Source: Lactiplantibacillus pingfangensis
GTDB lineage: Bacteria > Bacillota > Bacilli > Lactobacillales > Lactobacillaceae
NCBI RefSeq assembly: GCF_005404945.1
Contig: NZ_BJDG01000016.1
Coordinates: 1-64,000 of the forward strand
DNA length: 64,000 nucleotides
Reading direction: 5' to 3'
This document shows, in pieces, positions 57,703 through 64,000 of the stretch. The position numbers were made by a program, and so were the translations under genes. The first letter of the stretch is position 1, and every line of letters begins with the position of its first letter. Below the pieces are notes generated by a model, which saw only the letters and a program-made list of their open reading frames with translations, did not search any database and had not been told where the DNA came from.

Positions 57703-58510
57703 CATGTGGATCTGTTTGCGTGTCGTGGTTTGCTAATGCTTCAACACAGTTGCTGTCATGGGCTTGTTCACGAACCCATCCAAGGCTTGTAATTGCTGCT
57801 TTACGGCTGGTACAAATTCCTGGTGTCATCATTTTTTCCCATGATTGGGTGGCATAACCGACGTCGGCGGCTAGGAGAACGTATTTACCGTTGTTACCAC
57901 GGATTAAGGTGGCAGACATTCCAGTTGCATGACCTGCCGTGTGGACTTGAAGTAAGCTACCGTCCCCAAAGACATCATAGCTTTCACCGGTGGGACCAAT
58001 ACCATTGTTTGTATATTGATAAGTTTGCACGTTAACGCCTCGCCATTCGTGCGGCAGGTAAACTAACGGTAGGTGATTAGCGGTTTGCCATTCTGGTTGA
58101 GAGACTAAAATCTTTTTAGCCTTGGCAACGTGTTTTAAGCCACTGACATGGTCGCAGTGTAGGTGACTGAGTAAAACTAGATCTAAATCTTCTGGTTGAT
58201 AACCAAGGGCGCTTAAACGTTCATCTACAGACCATCCTGCAGGTAAGTACCCCGTATTAATTTGGACTTGGGGGCCAAGTTCTTTCCAATTACTTGTACG
58301 TACTTGCTTGTTCCAACCAGTGTCAATTAGAACTAATCCTTTGGGATGCTCAATTAGATAACTTGAGACAGGTAAAGTGACTTGATTCTTTTCCGAACGA
58401 AACATGCCGGTGAAAGCCAAAGGATTATGATACAAGCCATGAAACGGCAGCGCTTTGTCGACTTTTACGAGTCCAGTATGCAAAACATGAATTCTGATTT
58501 GATTAGTCAT
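57683..58510 (-). CDS. Metallo-beta-lactamase-fold hydrolase, N-acyl homoserine lactonase-like
   Basis: This 275-residue hydrolase has the two-metal motif HLHCDH at 116-121 and the later HTAGHATGM segment. Overall layout (PVSSYLIEHPKGLVLIDTGW) is that of AttM/AiiA-type lactonases. The actual substrate could be another lactone or ester. ATG at 58510 follows TTGGAGG. It converges on and overlaps the TetR gene by 20 bases, so the two transcripts could interfere. Confidence 0.85.
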   Translation of the reverse strand: MTNQIRIHVLHTGLVKVDKALPFHGLYHNPLAFTGMFRSEKNQVTLPVSSYLIEHPKGLVLIDTGWNKQVRTSNWKELGPQVQINTGYLPAGWSVDERLSALGYQPEDLDLVLLSHLHCDHVSGLKHVAKAKKILVSQPEWQTANHLPLVYLPHEWRGVNVQTYQYTNNGIGPTGESYDVFGDGSLLQVHTAGHATGMSATLIRGNNGKYVLLAADVGYATQSWEKMMTPGICTSRKAAITSLGWVREQAHDSNCVEALANHDTQTDPHVISLPY

Positions 58511-59114
58511 GATGTTCCTCCAAATTGTTGATGGGATCATCATACAGTGGCAGCATGGATATTAGTAGAATCAATGCAGGTGTGAATGTTTCAAACGATA
58601 CAATGACAGGGTTAAATGTCTCTTAAAACACAATTTAGAAAAAAATAGTCCAGACCATTCAAGGATTAATAATGTATGACGAATCAAGAAAGAAAAAATG
58701 AAAGCAACTATTATAAGCAGGACGCAATAAACCATATGTGATTGCTTCCAGAGGTGAAGTCAAGCCTTTAGTGGTCTAAGATCTCTAATTGAAACTGAAA
58801 GGGTTGAGATCATAGGTACGTCGGTTAGTACGGAAATCAGACGCAATTCGGACGCAATTTAGAGATAAGGGACATTACTAATACTCAAAGAAATACAAAC
58901 AGGGGTGATTAAAGCGTGTTTCTTTTGTACAAGGATATTGTGAAGTAGATTCACTTGGTTGTTTTATAGACGGAACATTGCTTGTTTAATGCTATAAACA
59001 AGTGTGTTCTGAATAATTAGTCGATTGACAACCTAAGCGAAAAGATAGTAAGGGTAATCATTTTATGTATAAAAGCCAACTAATTAGGTAAGTTCTATAA
59101 GGATAGGTGAGAAA
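58511..59114. other. Long intergenic region with one hairpin
   Basis: There is no credible gene in 600 bp. A hairpin (CTTGTTTA-ATGC-TATAAACAAG with outer GAACA/TGTTC, about 58971-59010) lies near the middle right, without a T-tract. GTTTCAAACGATACAATGAC near 58588 could be part of the lactonase promoter region. Neither repeat family is present. Confidence 0.5.
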
Positions 59115-60302
59115 ATGACTGTTCGGTGGGGTGTGCGCAGGGACGATACGGAACCAAAGTATGCTGAAACGATAGGATTTAATAGACGAAGTGAAAATAT
59201 TTATCTTCGTATTTCTGATGGTTTGGGAATTTTAGCGAATCGCCAGTCTGAAAACTGGGGCAGAGATGGTTTTAAAGGGAATATTAAGATTGGCCAGGAT
59301 AAGTTGTTTGATTATTGGAATGAAACGAGTTCGCCAACTGAAGAAGATATTTATACAAATTATTACGCGGGTAATGAAGCACTTTGGCGTCCTAAACTTC
59401 AAGAATATCGAAAGGTCGTTAATTTTGAAACACCAACATTGAAAAAATTACTTGTAGCACTTTATCCAGTATTAGATTCGTTAGTAGATGGCGATTATAT
59501 TTTGAATGTTTGTGATATGTTACCGACTACTGGTGAGGGAACTTATTTCTATCAGTATAGTGGGTTGGAGAAAGTTAAAGATTCATCAACGATTGAAATG
59601 CCACTGTTTCAAGGGGCTTCATCTATGGATGCTGCGTTTCCGTTGTACTTGATACCTACGCAATCGGAAGCGCTAACGAATATGACTTCCAGTAATCAGG
59701 ACGGATTAAATGGTATCGGTATCACACTCGGTTTTAGGGGTTTTGACAATTATTTAATTGATGGCCACCATAAGGCTAAACGAGCTTTTCAACAACATCA
59801 AACATTTCCGTGTATCTCAATTTGTTCGTTGGGAGGTGGTATTCGGAATGTCGACTTTCGTGAAATTTCAGATTTCCCAGTCAATATGAATTATTACTTA
59901 TCAACTATTTCTGACTATCGGTTTTTGGATTATCCGACGACAGAGGATATTGTGATGACCTACGATTATTTTTATGAGTTCCTGGAGCTGCCATTAGCTG
60001 AGCAAGCCATTGATTTAGAGTTGGAGTTAGTAAAAGGGCAATCACAAGAAGAGATGCTACGGATTATTCAAGGCTTATTTTATAGTCACAATGTTAGTGA
60101 ATATTTGAAGTTAGAACATATGATTCGATTTGACTATCCGTTTCCAGTTATCCATCGGCGTTATTATGGCCTGTTGACTAATTGGTTGGCAATCAATGGT
60201 GTTCAGGAAATACTATTACAATTTTTAATTGATAAACTTTCAGATGATGACCAGTTAAATCAATTTATTGCGGAAAGAATTGTTGAAATAGGAACATTAT
60301 AA
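59115..60302 (+). CDS. Uncharacterised protein with a DGHHK motif
   Basis: This 395-residue soluble protein is not one I recognise. The segment DNYLIDGHHKAKRAF (211-225) resembles the catalytic or nucleotide loop of ParB/sulfiredoxin-fold proteins (D-G-x-H-R); that is an inference from a short motif. The C-terminal third is helical and rich in Leu and Glu. GATAGGTGAG precedes the ATG. It lies after a 600-bp gap, with an AT-rich composition compared with the core genes. Confidence 0.75.
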   Translation: MTVRWGVRRDDTEPKYAETIGFNRRSENIYLRISDGLGILANRQSENWGRDGFKGNIKIGQDKLFDYWNETSSPTEEDIYTNYYAGNEALWRPKLQEYRKVVNFETPTLKKLLVALYPVLDSLVDGDYILNVCDMLPTTGEGTYFYQYSGLEKVKDSSTIEMPLFQGASSMDAAFPLYLIPTQSEALTNMTSSNQDGLNGIGITLGFRGFDNYLIDGHHKAKRAFQQHQTFPCISICSLGGGIRNVDFREISDFPVNMNYYLSTISDYRFLDYPTTEDIVMTYDYFYEFLELPLAEQAIDLELELVKGQSQEEMLRIIQGLFYSHNVSEYLKLEHMIRFDYPFPVIHRRYYGLLTNWLAINGVQEILLQFLIDKLSDDDQLNQFIAERIVEIGTL

Positions 60303-60427
60303 ATAGTTGGTTTGGATAGTTGAATTGGACTATCAAAATTCGTGTAAAATAAACATTAGTACAGTAGAAGTTGAATACATGAACTCATAAAATAATAACG
60401 AAACCAATAATAAAGGAGTAGCAGTCA

Positions 60428-61984
60428 ATGACGAATTCAAGCGATGAGTTATTAAGCTATTGGACAACATTTAAAAAATATGACGAATACCCTGATTTTA
60501 ACGGCTATCCAACCACCGCTTTAAAGGAATCTTTGCGATTCTTTGGTGGTGTGATGACTGAAATAACACAGTAGCCAATCGCTAAACGGCAATTGGCGAT
60601 GATTCTACGAGGCTTGACGCAACTTGTTGAAAATGCTGACGCAGATCCCGATAACGACGCGCAGGCGATTCTGATCTTAACCTATGACATCGTTTCAGCC
60701 TACTTACGTTGTTTAGCAGCTAACCAGATTATCACTATTGGCTTTGATGATTTAGAGACCGCCCTGATTAATTTCGAAACGCAGCACGGGTTACAGGGGA
60801 CAGTCATGGCTCCTGACATGTTCTTCAAAACACCCAAAAATAATGATGACTTGCCAGAATGGCGCGCGTACGTTGCGCAGAATATCAATAGCTATACGAA
60901 TGATTGGTTACAAGCCTATTTTGAAAGTCCTGCTTGGCAGCATCAAACGACGGGCATTACAAGCGACCTGCTGACATTTATTTTTACGACTTTAGCTGAA
61001 AAGGCTTATGATAGTTACCGAAAGACCCCCAAGAGTTGGACTAAAAAAGCAATTACGGGTGTGCTAACTGGATATTTTGTGTCTAACACTGACTTAACTA
61101 AAAAAGAATGCCAGCAAGTGGCACCTGCCTTGTCTGAATTTTTAACTTTTGTTGCTAGTCAAGGGTGGTTAAATGAGAAGCGGGCGAGTGATTATCAACG
61201 ATTTATCACTGCGGCTGCGCCAGCAATGATTGCCAAGGCTGGTGATCAAAAAAATGCTGGTCCGGCTAAATTAGTCAGTGCCGCCTTAAAAGCGGCGAAC
61301 GTTGACCTTAAGGATGAAGCTGCCGTGCAACGCTTTATTAAGCAGATTAATGACAATGGCGGTATTGACAGTTTATACGACGATGACTTACCAGCTGAAG
61401 CTGATGATACCGATATTCCTGATAACTTAATGGACTTATTAGCTCAGCCACAACAGATGGCAGCGGTCGCGACAACGTATGATCCGGATCCTGACCAGGA
61501 CTATTTACGAGATGCCCATCATTCAGTTTCTGAAGGTTGGCGTGAGGCAAAAGCGATTAAGACACATGCTCTGGCTGTGGAAACGGGGCTACGGCTGTGG
61601 TTGCAACGACAGGAGTACAACATTTCAAAAGGCTGGGAATCAACGGACTTAATAATAGCGGTCGTTGATTTTATGGACGTCTTGTATGCGCAAAATTTAG
61701 TGATGCCGAGTCAATGGTCGGTGTCAGTATTTAATGAAATCGGCCACTGGTTCCGAAACGAGCAGTCAGCGGATGATTATCAGAAAATGCAACCTTTGAT
61801 TGCGGGGATAGTTGGCGTTTTGCGAACGACTGAAATTCTGACGAAAAAGCAAGCTGGCCAATTACCGGCGGCCTTTAATGGCGAGCCGATACCGGTCATT
61901 GATAAGCCTAAAAAGGTGACTGGTAAAGTGATGTCGATGAAGCAAGCTCGAAAATTACTAAAAAATAAAAAACGCCGACGTTAA
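60428..61984 (+). pseudogene. Hypothetical protein gene interrupted by an in-frame TAG
   Basis: A start with AAAGGAG (ATG 60428) opens a 48-codon frame (MTNSSDELLSYWTTF...) that meets TAG at 60572-60574. The same frame continues without break for 470 codons to 61984 (PIAKRQLAMILRGLTQ..., ending KQARKLLKNKKRRR). The only restart codons nearby, TTG 60593 and ATG 60599, lack a ribosome site. It looks like one gene of about 518 codons with a nonsense mutation, or a read-through case. It is helical with a basic C-terminus; no family recognised. Confidence 0.75.
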
Positions 61985-61995
61985 GCGTCAGCGTG

Positions 61996-62033
61996 GCCAA
62001 ACAAGGTTGTTATAGACACTTGTTTGGCTTTTT
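61996..62033 (+). terminator. Intrinsic terminator of the interrupted gene
   Basis: GCCAAACAAG pairs perfectly with CTTGTTTGGC and runs into five T residues. A smaller stem (GCCGACG / CGTCAGC) overlaps the stop codon just before. Confidence 0.85.
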
Positions 62034-62038
62034 CATTA

Positions 62039-62614
62039 TTATTTGCCGTAAAATTCCAGAAAAGTTTCCTCAATATTTCGACTAATGAACTGGACTGTAA
62101 AATTGATGCAATCAGGGTCATTGCGATCGATTAAAGTGGGATTAACGAGCAATGAAATCATCCCATTTAGTAAAAAAGTTAATCTCAGGTCGTTTTCCCG
62201 ATTCTGAGGCAACTTGCCGACTTGATAAATGGCCTGTTTGAAACTATTTAGCAGGACTTTAGGAAAATCGGGCGCAAAACGAAGGTTCTCAGGTTTCAAC
62301 AGTGCGAGTTGCGTCGGTTGGAGCGCCGGACTGTCAGCAAATAAAAACTCGCGGACAAATGCTTGGTTATCTTGAAATAGCAATGGATAGGCCGTGGATT
62401 GTTGAATGGCTTCGTTAGCCGCGGTTGCTAGCAGTTCATCGTATAAGGCGTAAATATCAGCATAATGTAAGTAAAAGGTTCCTTTATTAATCAGTGCGGT
62501 TTGGGCTAATTCGGTAATTGTTATTTTATTGATAGGCTTTTTCAATATTAAAGTCAGCCCAGCTTGTTGAATAGCGCGTTTCGTTTTAATCACACGCAAA
62601 TCTGTTTTGGACAT
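62039..62614 (-). CDS. TetR-family transcriptional regulator
   Basis: This 191-residue regulator has an HTH with ITITELAQTALINKGTFYLHYADIYALYDELL (about 31-62) and an unrelated C-terminal effector domain. ATG at 62614 follows GAAAGGAAC; the longer frame to 62677 lacks a site. It is divergent from the small gene at 62760, which it might control. Ligand unknown. Confidence 0.9.
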   Translation of the reverse strand: MSKTDLRVIKTKRAIQQAGLTLILKKPINKITITELAQTALINKGTFYLHYADIYALYDELLATAANEAIQQSTAYPLLFQDNQAFVREFLFADSPALQPTQLALLKPENLRFAPDFPKVLLNSFKQAIYQVGKLPQNRENDLRLTFLLNGMISLLVNPTLIDRNDPDCINFTVQFISRNIEETFLEFYGK

Positions 62615-62759
62615 TAGCGAGTTCCTTTCGTGATAAAAGACAATTATGGGGAATCGTTCATTATTAATCAATTGCAAGAGACTGACGATTGTTTGTGCAG
62701 CATTAGTTCCGTAAACTTAGGCTATTGTTGATAGCTTATTTATGAAAAGGAGCATTTTA

Positions 62760-62942
62760 ATGTTAACACAATATAAAATTGGTGATTTAGTTTTTGCAAA
62801 GTTAGGGACAACGCCATTAGTTGGTGTGGTCGTTTACAAGGATAATAAGCATAGTCGTTATTTGATTCGCTTTTCGGGCGTGCAGCAGGATTATTATTCG
62901 GAAGACGAATTGACGCCATATACTTCGAAGCAAAAGAAATAG
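62760..62942 (+). CDS. Small hypothetical protein (SH3-like barrel suspected)
   Basis: This 60-residue protein reads MLTQYKIGDLVFAKLGTTPLVGVVVYKDNKHSRYLIRFSG, a beta-rich pattern like a small SH3 or KOW-type barrel, with a Lys-rich end. AAAAGGAGC lies 7 bases before the ATG. A strong terminator follows, so it is probably a real single-gene unit. Function unknown. Confidence 0.75.
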   Translation: MLTQYKIGDLVFAKLGTTPLVGVVVYKDNKHSRYLIRFSGVQQDYYSEDELTPYTSKQKK

Positions 62943-62950
62943 CCCTAATT

Positions 62951-62999
62951 AGATGCGACTTGTTAACTCAGATAATGAGCTAACCGGTCGCATCTTTTA
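62951..62999 (+). terminator. Intrinsic terminator after the small gene
   Basis: AGATGCGAC (62951-62959) pairs with GTCGCATCT (62987-62995), with an inner CTCA/TGAG stem, then TTTTA. Confidence 0.8.
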
Positions 63000-63078
63000 T
63001 GTTTTTGATTAATGAATTTGGTATTATGGTTGTGTTAATGACAGTCATAGTTTGGAATGAAAAGGAGGCGCTTTAGTG

Positions 63079-63489
63079 ATGAAAGTTAAACTTAGTGAGG
63101 TTATGGAAGCGGTTGAGGGTGCTGGCGACGACATGACCTATTATTACCATACAGACACCCAAAGTATTACTTATGTTATGGCGTACGGTGATGATGACGA
63201 GCGACTTGCTGAAATTGAGGAACACTGGGATCATTATATTCAATTGCCATCTAAATATGACGTAAATGATTATCACATCATGGAAGAATTTATTTGGAAT
63301 TTAGATGACGAGCAACAACAAAATCAATTGGAGAATGCCATTAGTGGTCGTGGCGCCTTCCGTTATTTTCGTGATTTAGTCGATCGATTTGAGTTGACGC
63401 AAAAATGGTATGATTTTCGTGAGGCAGCCTATGAGAAAATTGCGCGTGAATGGTGTCACGATGAGAAAATAACGATCGCAGCAGAGTAA
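63079..63489 (+). CDS. UPF0158 family protein
   Basis: This 136-residue acidic protein matches the UPF0158 pattern: an N-terminal LSEVMEAVEGAGDDMTYYYH, then DDYHIMEEF-like Y-x-x-M and the closing FRYFRDLVDRFELTQKWYDFREAAYEKIAREWC. The family has no assigned function. AAGGAGG lies before GTG-ATG; either codon may start it. It lies 11 bases before the pRiA4b-like gene, likely an operon. Confidence 0.85.
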   Translation: MKVKLSEVMEAVEGAGDDMTYYYHTDTQSITYVMAYGDDDERLAEIEEHWDHYIQLPSKYDVNDYHIMEEFIWNLDDEQQQNQLENAISGRGAFRYFRDLVDRFELTQKWYDFREAAYEKIAREWCHDEKITIAAE

Positions 63490-63500
63490 TAATCAATTAT

Positions 63501-64000
63501 ATGACAACAGTAGCAGCAATGGAGATTTTAATCAGACTAAAAGTTAAGCCAGCAGTATCTCGAAAATTAATCGTTCCGGTAACGATTCGATACGATCAAC
63601 TACATGTGCTAATTCAGTTGGCCTTCGGTTGGACGAATTCACATATCTACCAGTTTCAGCCATTTCAGCAACGAGACCTAGAGTATACTTCCTACATCGA
63701 TGATATGGCGATGTGGGGTGTCACTCAAATTCGGGCTGATCAAGGCTATGCTTATCCCGATTTACAGAAAGAACGAGTCGTTTATACTTATGATTTTGGC
63801 GAAGACTGGGAACATGTGATTACCTTAAAACGAACGTTGACTTTTGAGGAGCTTAAAGAGATTCAAGTGCCTAGCTGTACTTGGAGTCGTGGCGAAAATT
63901 GTGCCGAGGATGGTCAACCGGCTGAGATGGCGCAACCCTTTGACAAAGATGAGTTAAATGACAATTTGAAATTATGGTCACGGGCTGGTGAACAACTCAT
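63501..64000 (+). CDS. Plasmid pRiA4b ORF-3-like protein, cut by the window end
   Basis: The first 166 codons are open to the window edge. The sequence IRLKVKPAVSRKLIVPVTI, LIQLAFGWTNSHIYQF, YTYDFGEDWEHVITLKR and PSCTWSRGENCAEDG contains the conserved blocks of the pRiA4b ORF-3 family, whose function is unknown. The ATG at 63501 has no clear ribosome site, so it may be translated by coupling with the UPF0158 gene just upstream. Confidence 0.85.
   Translation, partial: MTTVAAMEILIRLKVKPAVSRKLIVPVTIRYDQLHVLIQLAFGWTNSHIYQFQPFQQRDLEYTSYIDDMAMWGVTQIRADQGYAYPDLQKERVVYTYDFGEDWEHVITLKRTLTFEELKEIQVPSCTWSRGENCAEDGQPAEMAQPFDKDELNDNLKLWSRAGEQL

Noticed and set aside
1-64000. CRISPR array, prophage or complete insertion sequence
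   Set aside because: No short direct repeats with regular spacers, no transposase or integrase frame and no phage structural gene were found.

Overview
The window is the replication-origin region of a lactic acid bacterium, most likely Lactiplantibacillus (the L. plantarum group). The evidence is the gene order rpmH-dnaA-dnaN-yaaA-recF-gyrB-gyrA-rpsF-ssb-rpsR-gdpP-rplI-dnaB, followed by proBA, a glgBCDAP-amylase operon, a GH65 phosphorylase with beta-phosphoglucomutase, and walRKHIJ-htrA-rlmH. The species call is from recognition of gene order and protein sequence; no database was searched.

Layout. 1-9770 reads leftwards: xre, pepC, lepB, mnmG, mnmE, jag, yidC, rnpA, rpmH. 9954-11754 is a two-part oriC with DnaA boxes on both sides of dnaA and DnaA-trio-like triplets before dnaN. 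10277-29484 reads rightwards: replication and topology genes, the S6/SSB/S18 operon, the c-di-AMP phosphodiesterase, L9, the replicative helicase, an MFS transporter, a perfect parS site, then proB and proA. 30106-40008 is the glycogen operon, with overlapping or closely packed genes for synthesis (glgB, C, D, A) and breakdown (glgP, GH13 amylase). 40307-46671 holds a HAD phosphatase, a small P-loop kinase, pgmB and the GH65 phosphorylase (leftward), and an FMN-barrel protein. After a leftward tRNA-Lys come walR, walK, walH, walI, walJ, htrA and rlmH (47200-55368). From 55369 to the end the content looks accessory: a decayed GNAT gene, two proteins of unknown function, two TetR regulators, a lactonase-like metallo-hydrolase, a hypothetical gene broken by an in-frame TAG, a UPF0158 protein and a pRiA4b ORF-3-like gene cut by the window edge.

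The genes act together in four groups: chromosome replication and segregation; tRNA U34 modification and membrane insertion; storage and phosphorolytic use of alpha-glucans (glucose-1-phosphate and beta-glucose-1-phosphate feeding glycolysis); and cell-wall stress sensing through WalRK.

The most unusual content is non-coding. Two families of intergenic structured repeats keep their pairing while their stem sequences change. One family has at least five copies (1904-2380, 21136-21297, 25690-25975, 41677-42207, 45895-46054). The other has three full copies and one deleted copy (7965-8289, 21377-21498). Two copies of the first family end in a conserved mini-hairpin and an intrinsic terminator, as a small RNA would. 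Other unusual items are a second DnaA-box cluster before rlmH, a UUCG-loop hairpin between the htrA Shine-Dalgarno sequence and its start codon, and a candidate small RNA at 40060-40168.
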